A stretch of DNA of 64,000 bases from CBDHFQ01 sp965262565 (GTDB taxonomy: Bacteria > Bacteroidota > Bacteroidia > J057). Below the pieces are notes generated by a model. That model saw only the letters and a program-made list of their open reading frames with translations. It was not told the DNA's origin and did no database searches. Within the stretch, counting starts at the first letter, position 1. The number at the start of each line of letters is the position of its first letter. Shown here in pieces: positions 44,396-53,993 of the stretch. The stretch covers positions 1 to 64,000 of the forward strand of contig CBDHFQ010000025.1 in NCBI GenBank assembly GCA_965262565.1, read 5' to 3'. The translations under genes and the position numbers were made by a program.

Positions 44396-45556
44396 CTAGC
44401 TTTCATACCAAATTCTGTAGATCACATTTGCATAATCATCGGAAACCAGCATAGAACCATCGGGCAATAGAAGAATATCTACAGGACGACCCCAGGCTTT
44501 TCCATCTTCCAGCCAGCCTTCAGCAAAAGGTGTATAAGAAGTGGCCTTATTATTGTACAGTTTCACCTGAGTAATACGGTAACCAATTGGCTCTGTCCGA
44601 TTCCAGGAACCATGCTCTGCAATAAAAATCTGATGCTCATATTCAGAAGGGAACATGGCACCTGTATAAAATTTCATTCCTAACGCAGCAGTATGAGGAG
44701 CCAATTTTTGAGCTGGAGGAACAAATTCTTTACAATCTCGCTTTTCACCAAATCGGGGATCAGGTATATCACCCGCATGACAGTAGGGAAAGCCGAAGTG
44801 CAAATTAGGTTCTGGTGCGTGATTCAGTTCATCATTTGGAATATCATCTCCCAGCATGTCTCTGCCATTATTAGTAAACCACATTTCCTGTGTCTCTGGA
44901 TGCCATGCAAATCCTACAGAGTTTCTGACTCCATGCGCATAAACTTCTAAATCGCTTCCATCCGAATTCATCCGCATAATCGAGGCATAACGTTCGTCTT
45001 TTTTCTCACATATATTACAAGGAGCCCCTACAGGAACGTAAAGCTTACCATCAGGACCAAAAGCGATATATTTCCAACCATGCCACCCATCATCAGGGAA
45101 ACCATCATTTACAAGGCGTGGAGAAGGTATGTTACCCAACTGTTGTTCAATATCGTCGTAGCGCCAAACTTTACTTATTTCCGCCACATATAAAGCCCCA
45201 TCTCTAAAGGCTACTCCATTCGGTGATTTTAGCTTCTCCGCTATAGTGATAATTTCGTCTGCCTTAAAATCATTATCCAAATCTTTAATTGCATACACTT
45301 TTCCTTCACTTCGAGTGCCCACAAATAACGTTCCCTCCGCTCCTAATACCATAGACCGCGCACCTTCTACTCCTTCAGCAAAAACATCTATGTGAAATCC
45401 TGCAGGAAGACTGATTTTGTCTAAAGGAATGTCGTCTACTTTGACTAAAGATCGATTTAAACAAGCAGATGAAACGACAGCAACGAGGCTTAGCGTTACA
45501 ATCAAAAAAATAGAACGCTTCCTGTTTGATCTTAGAATAGTTTTCGGACTCAGCAT
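44396..45556 (-). CDS. PQQ-type sugar/sorbosone dehydrogenase-like lipoprotein
   Basis: 386 residues: an N-terminal signal with lipobox VSSAC (about residue 32) and a six-bladed beta-propeller of the soluble glucose/sorbosone dehydrogenase family. Family blocks seen: LDKISLPAGFHIDVFAEGV, GWKYIAFGPDGKLYVPVGAPC, ASIMRMNSDGS, HGVRNSVGFAWHPETQEMWF, NDELNHAPEPNLHFGFPYCH and PVDILLLPDGSMLVSDDYANVIYRI. The cysteines in CNICEKKDERY may form a disulfide. These proteins oxidise aldoses or related sugars with PQQ as cofactor in the periplasm; PQQ synthesis genes are not in the window. Divergent from the receptor gene at 45629, 72 bp apart. Confidence 0.9.
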   Translation of the reverse strand: MLSPKTILRSNRKRSIFLIVTLSLVAVVSSACLNRSLVKVDDIPLDKISLPAGFHIDVFAEGVEGARSMVLGAEGTLFVGTRSEGKVYAIKDLDNDFKADEIITIAEKLKSPNGVAFRDGALYVAEISKVWRYDDIEQQLGNIPSPRLVNDGFPDDGWHGWKYIAFGPDGKLYVPVGAPCNICEKKDERYASIMRMNSDGSDLEVYAHGVRNSVGFAWHPETQEMWFTNNGRDMLGDDIPNDELNHAPEPNLHFGFPYCHAGDIPDPRFGEKRDCKEFVPPAQKLAPHTAALGMKFYTGAMFPSEYEHQIFIAEHGSWNRTEPIGYRITQVKLYNNKATSYTPFAEGWLEDGKAWGRPVDILLLPDGSMLVSDDYANVIYRIWYES

Positions 45557-45628
45557 ATGATTAATGATTGTTTCGATTCTATAAGTATAAAAGTATATAC
45601 ATCTGGTGAAAAGTTGTACCTTATATTT

Positions 45629-48397
45629 ATGAAAGGTTTGGTACTACTCTTATGTACGCTTGTTAATCCCTTTATGGCTATTGAGAGCTGGACCCAGCAT
45701 TCTGATAATGAACTTACGATAAATAGCGGTCGCATTTTATCAGAAGCACCAGACTCAGCGATAGTAAAAGATAGCACATTCTCCTCATTTAGTGATTTAA
45801 TCCAGTTTCTTGAGAAAAGGTTTTCTGTAAAGATCTATTTCAAAGAGGAATGGATTCCTACCGATATTCCGTTGGTAGTGGAAGATAGTGAAATCCTTTC
45901 AGATTTTTTGGACCAACTTTCAGGAAATAGCGAATTAGCCTACTGGCTGTTAAACGAATACAGCATTATCCTAGCTCCAGAAAACAGGATTAATTTCTTA
46001 GAGAAAAAAGAAATAAATGAGGGTTCATTGACGGAAAAAAAAGGTAGTGGAAGGTATAACATATTGGGAAATCCAGACTTCCCTTCCGATAAGCAAAGAG
46101 TATCTATCAACGGAATAGTCATAGATCCCATTACAGAAAAGCCTATAGCTGGAACGGAGATTATCATCGATTCGCTGCGATACAGCATTTTTTCAGACGC
46201 TACAGGATATTTTTCGTTTTCGGTACCAATAGGCTATCACAGCTTAACCATCAGGGCTACTGGATATGCTAATATGAAGGAATACTTGAGAATCTATGAT
46301 GATGCAGATTGGAACATAGAGATGGATATGGAAGCGTACCGATTGCCAGAAGTTCTTCTTCAAGCGCAGGCATCTGACAACAATGTTCAAAATATCGTAA
46401 CGGGCTTGTTACAGTTAAACATCAAAGAAATCAAAAGGCTACCAGCCTTCCTGGGAGAAACAGATGTTCTCCAAGCAGTTTTGGCCCTGCCTGGAGTTAA
46501 TTCAGTAGGAGAAGGAACAAGTGGATTTAATGTAAGAGGAGGAGGAATAGATCAAAATCTGGTGTTACTCAACGAAGGCATCTTATTTAATGCTTCTCAT
46601 GCACTTGGATTTCTGTCGATCTTTCCACCTGATCTAGTGGAAGGGGTAGATTTGTATAAAGGATTTATTCCTGCAAGATATGGAGGAAGGCTTTCTTCTG
46701 TGATGAATGTAAAAATGAAAACGGGCAATAATGACAGGCTCAGACTAAATGGAGGTGTTGGATTTATAGGGAATAGATTAGCACTGGACGGTCCTTTTTT
46801 TAGTAAGAATACAACTTTTGCGGTGGGACTCAGAAGTTCTTATTCCGACTGGTTTCTGGACCTGGTAGAAGACCCTGATGTTAAGAATAGCGAAGCTTGG
46901 TATGGAGATGTCTATGCGAGTATGACAAGAAGATGGAACGATAAGCACATTACCACGGCTTCTGCATTTGTGAGTAGAGATAGGTTTCAATTTTCTGATG
47001 AATTTGGATTCACCTGGAATTCAGGATTGGCAGAATTGAATTGGAAATATCTAATATCTGGTAAATTATCGTTAAGCTCTAGCGGAGTATGGGGGAATTA
47101 TACCAGCACGAATTTTGAACTTTCTGGAAGTAGTGCTTTTACCTTAACAAATGAACTTACCTATTACAAATTGAGCCAATTTCTCATATGGGAACCCAAT
47201 CGAGATATACAAATACAGGCGGGCTGGGAAGGAATAAGGTATCAAACTGAGCCAGAGGAGCTTAATCCCAGAGGTTCGGAATCAGATATCGTTCCAGGAC
47301 GAGTGGAAAAAGATGATGGAAGGGAGGTAGCCACTTTTGTAGAAGCTACTCTAAAGCCCAACAGTAGACTTGCATTTTCCCTCGGACTTCGAGCCTCCTT
47401 CTTCCAAGCGATAGGACCGAAAGAGCTATTTATCTTTGAGGAAGGAGTACCCAGATCCGCTTCCTCTGTTTCAGATACTATTTTTTTCGATAGAGGAGAA
47501 AAAGTGAAAAGTTATGATGGACTAGAACCCAGATTTTCCCTGAGGGCCAATTTAGATGACAAGACCTCCTTAAAGCTCTCATACAATAGAGTATACCAAT
47601 ATATTCACCTCATTTCGAATACGGCGGCAAGTACACCAGTAGATATTTGGCAAGTGAGCAATACTGATATATCACCTCAATATGTAGATCAGCTTAGTTT
47701 GGGTTTATTCCGGAATTTTAGCCAGAATACATGGGAAACTTCTATTGAATTATATTACAAATGGCTGGAAGGAACAAAGGAGTTTAAAAACTTTGCTCAG
47801 CTATTTCAAAATCCGGTACTGGAGGCTGATATCGTAGAAGGAACCGGGCGAGCGTATGGGGTAGAATTGTTGATAAAGCGTAATCTGGGGAGAACTAAAG
47901 GATGGCTTGCCTATGCCTTTGCAAGATCGGAAAGACAAGTGCTTGGTGAGTTCAGAGAGGAGACGATCAATGGAGGAGATTGGTTTCCCGCTAATTTTGA
48001 TCAACCTCATCAGATTACTTTCAACCTTAGCCATGATATTAACAGAAGAAATTCCCTCGCTATCAATTTTACTTATAGATCAGGGAGGCCCGTAACTGCG
48101 CCAGTGGGAGATTATGTTATCGATGGAGTTCTGATCCCCCATTACTCTCTTAGGAACCAGTTTAGAATTCCTGATTACCATAGACTCGACTTATCGTACA
48201 CCCTTGGATTACAAAATATTAAGCGAAAAAGATTTAGGAACAGTTTTACTTTCGCAGTGTATAACTTATATGGTCGCAGAAATGCATTCTCCGTATTTTT
48301 TAGAAGGGATACTGGCCGATTACAAGTACCCAGGGCTTTTCAACTTTCCATTTTGGGGAGTGTATTTCCTTCTATTACTTACAATTTTTCCTACTAA
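45629..48397 (+). CDS. STN-domain TonB-dependent outer-membrane receptor
   Basis: About 922 residues. The longer frame from 45557 adds 24 residues with no signal; the ATG at 45629 gives a signal peptide (GLVLLLCTLVNPFMAIES). Domains in order: STN (secretin/TonB short N-terminal) domain with FSDLIQFLEKRFSVKIYF, carboxypeptidase-like domain (INGIVIDPITEKPIAGTEI), plug with LPGVNSVGEGTSGFNVRGGG, and barrel ending in a terminal aromatic strand (SITYNFSY). STN domains usually allow signalling to an anti-sigma factor, but no sigma/anti-sigma pair is visible next to this gene. The stop overlaps the start of the next gene by one base. Probably part of a three-gene outer-membrane unit through 51333. 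Confidence 0.92.
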   Translation: MKGLVLLLCTLVNPFMAIESWTQHSDNELTINSGRILSEAPDSAIVKDSTFSSFSDLIQFLEKRFSVKIYFKEEWIPTDIPLVVEDSEILSDFLDQLSGNSELAYWLLNEYSIILAPENRINFLEKKEINEGSLTEKKGSGRYNILGNPDFPSDKQRVSINGIVIDPITEKPIAGTEIIIDSLRYSIFSDATGYFSFSVPIGYHSLTIRATGYANMKEYLRIYDDADWNIEMDMEAYRLPEVLLQAQASDNNVQNIVTGLLQLNIKEIKRLPAFLGETDVLQAVLALPGVNSVGEGTSGFNVRGGGIDQNLVLLNEGILFNASHALGFLSIFPPDLVEGVDLYKGFIPARYGGRLSSVMNVKMKTGNNDRLRLNGGVGFIGNRLALDGPFFSKNTTFAVGLRSSYSDWFLDLVEDPDVKNSEAWYGDVYASMTRRWNDKHITTASAFVSRDRFQFSDEFGFTWNSGLAELNWKYLISGKLSLSSSGVWGNYTSTNFELSGSSAFTLTNELTYYKLSQFLIWEPNRDIQIQAGWEGIRYQTEPEELNPRGSESDIVPGRVEKDDGREVATFVEATLKPNSRLAFSLGLRASFFQAIGPKELFIFEEGVPRSASSVSDTIFFDRGEKVKSYDGLEPRFSLRANLDDKTSLKLSYNRVYQYIHLISNTAASTPVDIWQVSNTDISPQYVDQLSLGLFRNFSQNTWETSIELYYKWLEGTKEFKNFAQLFQNPVLEADIVEGTGRAYGVELLIKRNLGRTKGWLAYAFARSERQVLGEFREETINGGDWFPANFDQPHQITFNLSHDINRRNSLAINFTYRSGRPVTAPVGDYVIDGVLIPHYSLRNQFRIPDYHRLDLSYTLGLQNIKRKRFRNSFTFAVYNLYGRRNAFSVFFRRDTGRLQVPRAFQLSILGSVFPSITYNFSY

Positions 48398-49476
48398 TGA
48401 AGATATACCGTTTCACACTCATTATCATCTGCTGTGGACTAATGCTCTGCTGGATAAATTACGGATGTGTAGATGAAATAACCTTTTCTCAGGGAAGGGA
48501 AGTAAGACAACTTGTAGTAGATGGGCAGATCGTACTGGGGCCAGGTCCACACGAAGTAAAGTTAAGCGAGTTAGGAAATTTTAGCCCGGAACCCTTAGAG
48601 GTAGTGGAAGGAGCAGAAGTAAGATTGGTAGAGGATGGGGAGACAAAAATGCTTATGGAAGAAGTAGAAGCAGGGATATACCAATTGGAACAGGGAAATT
48701 TAATTACCGAAGAAGGCAAATTATATTATGTGGAAATTGCACTAAATGATGGAAGAGCCTACCAATCCGAGCCTGAGATCATGCCCTCTCCTACTACAAT
48801 CGATAGCATATACTTTGAATTAGCACTAGAGGAATCACTTACAGACATAGGATCTACAATAGAAAATTATTTTGTAGACGTTTTTATAGATGCGACTCTA
48901 CCAAATTTAGATAAAGATTTATTTATTCGTTGGAAAGCTGACGAAACATATAATTTTGTAGAACTACCTTCTCAGAATCCACTAGACCCTCAACTTACTT
49001 GTTATTTTCACAGGGAATCTAATCCTCAGGATATTCTTTTATACGATGGTAGCGATTTTGAGTCTGGAGTTATTCAGCAGCAACGGGTTTCCCATAGTCC
49101 CATCGATTGGACCTTTGCAGAGAGACATTATTTCAGGGTATTTCAAATGTCTATCACTTCTTCAGCATTAACTTATTGGGAAAATGCTGAAGCCACGGCT
49201 AATCAGGTAGGAAGTATTTTCGATACCCCTCCTGCTGCATTACCAGGAAATATGTTCAGTGTCAGTGATCCTCAGGAAGAAGTACTAGGATATGTGGGAG
49301 CTGTAGCTATGGATACGGCTTTTGTATTCACTGTTCCCGCATTTTTGCCGGAAGTATTTATCGTTACCTATTGTCAGGCTAACTTTCAACAATTCAGGGG
49401 GTTTCCGAGCGAGTGTTTTAATTGTGGGCTTTTTCCGGGAGCTTCTTCGGAGCGTCCTTATTATTGGCCACAATGA
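48397..49476 (+). CDS. DUF4249-type surface lipoprotein
   Basis: 359 residues with a lipoprotein signal (INYGC, Cys at about 24) and an N-terminal Ig-like domain (QLVVDGQIVLGPGPHEVKLS; VVEGAEVRLVEDGE), then a longer beta-rich domain containing a FVDVFIDATLPNLD block. This is the pattern of the DUF4249 family, which is regularly found directly behind STN-type TonB receptors in Bacteroidota. It probably works as the receptor's surface partner, analogous to SusD, though its ligand is unknown. The start overlaps the receptor stop by one base and the next gene begins 66 bp after its end. Confidence 0.85.
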   Translation: MKIYRFTLIIICCGLMLCWINYGCVDEITFSQGREVRQLVVDGQIVLGPGPHEVKLSELGNFSPEPLEVVEGAEVRLVEDGETKMLMEEVEAGIYQLEQGNLITEEGKLYYVEIALNDGRAYQSEPEIMPSPTTIDSIYFELALEESLTDIGSTIENYFVDVFIDATLPNLDKDLFIRWKADETYNFVELPSQNPLDPQLTCYFHRESNPQDILLYDGSDFESGVIQQQRVSHSPIDWTFAERHYFRVFQMSITSSALTYWENAEATANQVGSIFDTPPAALPGNMFSVSDPQEEVLGYVGAVAMDTAFVFTVPAFLPEVFIVTYCQANFQQFRGFPSECFNCGLFPGASSERPYYWPQ

Positions 49477-49542
49477 TAAAGACTCAATGCAAATGTAAGT
49501 AATAAGGAATGAAGTTACCTGAAGATTGAAGACTTAAGGAAA

Positions 49543-51333
49543 ATGAAGAATAACTATCAAATTCTCCTTCTTTTAGCACTAAACACAGGCTTGAATGTAT
49601 GCCTCATGGGGCAAGCTCAGGTTCCTGAGCCTATACATGTATTCACTGATCAGGAGTTTTATCTAAAGGGAGAACAAATATGTTACAGCGTTTTTATTAC
49701 TGCCCCAACTTCGCATGTTAATAGTAATATAGTTCATGTATGGTTATTAAATGGGGAAGGAGAAGCCATGGACCATCATGCATTGAAATTGGAAGATCGA
49801 CATGCTCATGGGCAATTTTTATTGCCTTTTGATGGTGGAGCAGAAACCTACACCATACTGGCATACACGAGATGGAATTGGAATGTGGACAATAGCTATA
49901 TATTCAAAAAATATATTCCCATTTTTTCTACCGAGGCTGAAGTCGATGATGAGGAATTATCCGATATGCTGGCGACTCATTTGTCCGTTGGTACAAATAA
50001 TCCTTCATCAGTTCCTGCTCAAAATGAATCCAGGGTATTAACATTTTCTCCAACCTCTTCCGTATATGCTCCTGGAGAGATTATTTCCCTCCGATTTAAG
50101 TTAAATGGGGCCTTGGAATCCTCTAATATCGGTGCTTATAGTGTTTCTGTGGTAAAAGATACTACCGCTTTATTATTAAAGTCCAAAGAAGCGCCCGAAA
50201 TGATAGGTCAGACAAATGGTACTTTTCCAGATAAAAGCGAACTGATTTTTCCTGCAGAGCAAGTCTTGAGTTTGACGGGCATTGTAAATGTTAATCCCGA
50301 GGAAGAGGCTTTTCTCCCCTCTATGGTTCGCGCGTACTTTCCTCATCTAAGATCTTCTATTTCAGTACCTTTAAATGCTGACAGATGGGAAATAAAGGAG
50401 GTGGCATTTGAAGGAGTGAAAGAAGTTCAATTTTTCGAAGCTAATCCATTAGGAAATAAAGCAATTGCTGTCGAGGTGGATAAAGATACTCTACCCGCTG
50501 CTATATCTAGACAAAAGCTCTCTCAGCTATCATATGTTTCATCTATGCAGCGTGTATCGGATTCAATGTCTTTCTTGAAGAGTTGGATAAAAGAAATAGA
50601 GCGTCGAAGAAATTTTCTTCTGGTAGCTAGGCTATTCGGTGAGTCTAATAAAGGTAAAGGAGATCAGGTAAAAGAAGCCCCAGGAGAAATAGATCCGATC
50701 ATTCCGGATGTGAGTTTTTTAAGATCAGATTACATTCCTTTTGAGGATTTGGAGGCATTTATCGAAGAAGTTTCAGTCATTAAGTTAGTTGAAAATGATC
50801 GTGGGGAGGATATCCGTATTTTTTCCAGAAGTCAGAACAGATTCTTTTCTCAGACACCGCTCATTCTCATCAATGGGTATGCCAGTACGAATCCAGAAGA
50901 TTTTTTAAGGATTGAATGGATGGATATAGATCGAATAGATATTTTTACCCAGCCGGAAATATTAAGAGAGCGTTTCGGAACGTTAGGGTTCCATGGAGTT
51001 ATATCCGTTGAGCTTACGTTCAATGTCCTGCCTGAGGCAGTTCTTTCGGAAAATAATCTGGAAACTCTTGTAGGGCTTCGATCTTCTTCATCTGCCGAAT
51101 TTACAGGATCGGAAACACGCTCAACTGCTAAGACTCATGCTCCAAATTTTAAGTCGACCATTAGTTGGATTCCCAGAGGAGGAGTGGAAAAAGATCAAAC
51201 TGCCAGCTTTAGGTTTCGCCATTCAGATGAGCGAGGAAGGTTTAACGTAAAAGTAGAGGGAATCACAAATGATGGACAATGGTTTCAGGCGAGCTGTTTT
51301 TACGAAGTGAAGCCTTCCAGGAAAGCTAAATAA
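49543..51333 (+). CDS. Exported protein with MG2-like and barrel-less plug-like domains
   Basis: 596 residues. A signal peptide (about 1-22, CLMGQ) is followed by an alpha-2-macroglobulin MG2-like beta domain (VFTDQEFYLKGEQICYSVFI; FKKYIPIFSTEAEV). The C-terminal half has a TonB-plug-like stretch (TPLILINGYASTNPEDFLR; IDRIDIFTQPEILRERFGTLG, then FHGVISVELTF) but there is no beta-barrel after it. Such proteins occur next to STN receptor/DUF4249 pairs in Bacteroidota. A soluble or periplasmic plug could gate or load the receptor, or bind the receptor's ligand; this is inference. It is on the same strand as the receptor and lipoprotein genes. Confidence 0.75.
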   Translation: MKNNYQILLLLALNTGLNVCLMGQAQVPEPIHVFTDQEFYLKGEQICYSVFITAPTSHVNSNIVHVWLLNGEGEAMDHHALKLEDRHAHGQFLLPFDGGAETYTILAYTRWNWNVDNSYIFKKYIPIFSTEAEVDDEELSDMLATHLSVGTNNPSSVPAQNESRVLTFSPTSSVYAPGEIISLRFKLNGALESSNIGAYSVSVVKDTTALLLKSKEAPEMIGQTNGTFPDKSELIFPAEQVLSLTGIVNVNPEEEAFLPSMVRAYFPHLRSSISVPLNADRWEIKEVAFEGVKEVQFFEANPLGNKAIAVEVDKDTLPAAISRQKLSQLSYVSSMQRVSDSMSFLKSWIKEIERRRNFLLVARLFGESNKGKGDQVKEAPGEIDPIIPDVSFLRSDYIPFEDLEAFIEEVSVIKLVENDRGEDIRIFSRSQNRFFSQTPLILINGYASTNPEDFLRIEWMDIDRIDIFTQPEILRERFGTLGFHGVISVELTFNVLPEAVLSENNLETLVGLRSSSSAEFTGSETRSTAKTHAPNFKSTISWIPRGGVEKDQTASFRFRHSDERGRFNVKVEGITNDGQWFQASCFYEVKPSRKAK

Positions 51334-51380
51334 TGAACATTTACCTTACATTCTTCCTGTATTCCTATGACGGCTTCTTC

Positions 51381-51399
51381 ATCAGAAAGAATTTCTGAT
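51381..51399 (+). terminator. Palindrome between the plug-protein gene and the flippase gene
   Basis: ATCAGAAA, GAA, TTTCTGAT: perfect 8-bp arms, 3-nt spacer, 13 bp before the flippase ATG and 48 bp after the upstream stop. No U-tract follows, so it may be a weak terminator or an operator. Confidence 0.3.
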
Positions 51400-51412
51400 T
51401 AACTTTCGTAGA

Positions 51413-52834
51413 ATGATTCGGTCGATATTTACATCCGTAAGTTTTGTGGTGATCCTGAATGCATTAGTCAAACCCTTGTGGCTATTGACAGAGAATGTAG
51501 TTCACGACAAGGTTGGGCATGAAGAGTGGGGGATGTATACAGCCTTATTCTCTTTTGCTTTTCTGTTCATTAGTTTTTCAGATCTGGGGATAAATCAATA
51601 CGCTACTAAGCACCTGGCCGAGAAACCTGAATTATTTAAGGAATATTATCCCAATTTTCTAAGCATTAAGCTTTTACTTAATCTGATTTACCCCTTATTG
51701 ATGTGGGGAATAGGGTGGCTGTGGGGATTTTCTGGCAGAACCCTCCAATTATTAGTCTTGATTTCCTCCATTCATGGCTTAAGCCAATTCATTCATTTTT
51801 TCCGTTCTCAATTTCAGGCTAAACAACGGTTTAATTTGGATGCAGTGATATCGGTAGCAGATAAAGCGATGTTACTGATCGTCGTTTCTATACTGTTGCA
51901 GACTTATATTGATTTAGAGCTCTTTATCATAAGTAGATTGATCATATTAGCTGCCTTATCAGTGAGTTTTTTTGTGTTGATCAATTATTTGTATGGTTGG
52001 AACAAGCCTAGATGGAATGGCCCTCTGATCAAAAAAATGCTATGGTCCAGTGCTTCCTTTGCGATGATCAATATTCTTTACTCCATTCATGACAAAGTAG
52101 ACCAAGTGATGTTACAACGGATTAATGGAGACGTAGAAACCAGTTTGTATGCAGGAGCTTACAGGTGGCTAGATGCTACAAGTATGTACCTTTGGATTAT
52201 CCTACCCATCTTTTTTTCCAAGTTTGCCTTTCACATGAACGATGTGCAGATAAAAAATAAATTGCTTAGAATAGGCCAATTAATTACTGCTGTTCCATTA
52301 ATCTTTGTAGCAGTTTTCGTCTTTTTTTATGGAGAGAAATTATTGTTTTTATTCACACATAGTACAGCCGAACAATTAATGACTATGCAGCATACTTTAA
52401 AGATCCTGTTTATTTCGCTAGTGGTTAATGGGCTTGTCATTATTTATAGTACGTTGCTGACTGCTACGGGGCATGAAAATTTTGTAAACAAGATGATTTT
52501 TGTGGGGATTTTGGTGAATGTATCAATGAACCTTTGGTTGATGCCTGTTTATGGAGCGATTGGGGCTGCCTGGGCGACCGTGTGTAGTTTGAGTTTGATG
52601 GGCATCTCTTATTTATGGTACACGAATGCTTATTTGAAAGAACAATTAGCCGTTGATTATTTAGTGAAGCTGATAGGGAGTATGGGATGTTTAGTGGGGG
52701 TGTTTTGGGGATTAAGCCAATTGTCGCTTCCCTGGTATGTGGTAAGTGTATTGGCTGGAATCATCTATGTGGGATTATGTTGGGTGCTAAGACTTGTACC
52801 AACTGAAATTCTTGATTATCTGGGAAAGAAATAG
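51413..52834 (+). CDS. Second polysaccharide flippase (MOP superfamily)
   Basis: 473 residues with about 12-14 hydrophobic segments and MOP-family patterns: GMYTALFSFAFLFISFSDLGI, LMWGIGWLWGF, and the second-half block HDKVDQVMLQRINGDVETSLYA. It would move a lipid-linked oligosaccharide across the inner membrane. It differs clearly from the flippase at 2230-3615 in sequence and context. It is followed 55 bp later by a glycosyltransferase gene and may act with it in a second, smaller glycan pathway, for example a glycoprotein or lipopolysaccharide outer chain. No polymerase or export gene accompanies it. Confidence 0.88.
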   Translation: MIRSIFTSVSFVVILNALVKPLWLLTENVVHDKVGHEEWGMYTALFSFAFLFISFSDLGINQYATKHLAEKPELFKEYYPNFLSIKLLLNLIYPLLMWGIGWLWGFSGRTLQLLVLISSIHGLSQFIHFFRSQFQAKQRFNLDAVISVADKAMLLIVVSILLQTYIDLELFIISRLIILAALSVSFFVLINYLYGWNKPRWNGPLIKKMLWSSASFAMINILYSIHDKVDQVMLQRINGDVETSLYAGAYRWLDATSMYLWIILPIFFSKFAFHMNDVQIKNKLLRIGQLITAVPLIFVAVFVFFYGEKLLFLFTHSTAEQLMTMQHTLKILFISLVVNGLVIIYSTLLTATGHENFVNKMIFVGILVNVSMNLWLMPVYGAIGAAWATVCSLSLMGISYLWYTNAYLKEQLAVDYLVKLIGSMGCLVGVFWGLSQLSLPWYVVSVLAGIIYVGLCWVLRLVPTEILDYLGKK

Positions 52835-52889
52835 GGAGTTAAGTTTGTGCCAATAAGGAAGATCCTGACTATGTTAATTGAATAAACAG

Positions 52890-53993
52890 ATGTTAGAAAA
52901 GGCTGGCCATATTTGTCATATCACGCTTTTAAATCCCGCCTTACACAGCCGAATCTTTTATAAATTAGCTGTTTCTCAGCGAACATTGGGATATAGAGTT
53001 ACAGTGATCGGGCAAGATCCTCATTCCCATCCATTCGAACTAAGGAATATCCAAATTATTCCCATAAAGCCTTTTAGCAGATTAAGTATACGCAGAATGA
53101 TGACTGCCCTATACATTTATAGGCGTTGTCGTAAATTGAAGCCGGATATATTGGTCCTACATACACCCGAATTATGGTGGGTAGCTTATTTGATGCATCG
53201 GAAAGGAATAAAGATTATATATGATGTGCATGAAGATTATCGAGCCAATATTCAGGCGGCTTCCCATTATCCTGCCTTAATAAAGGGACTGTTGGCTAGA
53301 GGGGTTCGGTGGATAGAAAAGCGCATGGTAGGATATGTGGCTGCTGTTTTCTATGCGGAGTATTGTTATGAAAATATACTCGATGTAGCTGAAGGAAAAT
53401 ATTGTGTGTTGAGAAATTCCTTTAATCCATCAGCGATAGAAGGAGAGGCTAGTATTGACATTCCTTCAGAACCGTATATGTTGTATACCGGCACCATCGC
53501 AGAAGCATGGGGGGTATTTGATACGATTGATTTTTGGATAGCACTTAATGAACATACAGAGCTAACACTTGTAGTAGCAGGGCATACACATCAACAGGAG
53601 ATCATAGATCAGATATGGGCAAGGGTGAAGCGAGCCAAGCTATTAGAACGGTTTTGGCTGATAGGAGGAAATAGCTATGTTCCTTATGTTGATATTGTTA
53701 CCTTAATCCAGTCCTGTACTATGCTAGCTGCTTTATACCACATTCAGCCACATATATCACAAAAGATCCCTACAAAATTTTATGAAGCGATGGCCTTTAA
53801 TAAACCACTATTATATACTGACCATGACTATTGGAACCAACTTAACGAACAAATAGGATTAGGCGTACCTTATCGACCTTCAATGGATGCGTGGTCTACC
53901 TTCAAGGGTATTGAGAAATGGACATATGTTCACCGAAAAGAAGACTATCACTGGGAGTCTGATGGTAAAAAGATGGAAGAGATGTTATCCTAA
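52890..53993 (+). CDS. Glycosyltransferase, GT-B fold (GT4-like)
   Basis: 367 residues from the ATG at 52890 (MLEKAGHICHITLLNP). A TTG 12 bp upstream (52878) is possible. N-domain: HSRIFYKLAVSQRTLGYRVTV, LKPDILVLHTPELWWVAYLMH and VHEDYRANIQAA; C-domain: YTGTIAEAWGVFDTI, LVVAGHTHQQEII and the donor-site block PTKFYEAMAFNKPLLYTD with Glu. These are the features of GT4-like transferases. No signal peptide, so cytoplasmic or peripheral. It follows the flippase and its stop overlaps the end of lysA (convergent, 4 bp). Substrates unknown. Confidence 0.87.
   Translation: MLEKAGHICHITLLNPALHSRIFYKLAVSQRTLGYRVTVIGQDPHSHPFELRNIQIIPIKPFSRLSIRRMMTALYIYRRCRKLKPDILVLHTPELWWVAYLMHRKGIKIIYDVHEDYRANIQAASHYPALIKGLLARGVRWIEKRMVGYVAAVFYAEYCYENILDVAEGKYCVLRNSFNPSAIEGEASIDIPSEPYMLYTGTIAEAWGVFDTIDFWIALNEHTELTLVVAGHTHQQEIIDQIWARVKRAKLLERFWLIGGNSYVPYVDIVTLIQSCTMLAALYHIQPHISQKIPTKFYEAMAFNKPLLYTDHDYWNQLNEQIGLGVPYRPSMDAWSTFKGIEKWTYVHRKEDYHWESDGKKMEEMLS

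Noticed and set aside
45557..45628. N-terminal extension of the STN receptor (24 codons)
   Set aside because: It has no signal peptide character and the internal ATG at 45629 gives a normal signal, so the shorter start was used.
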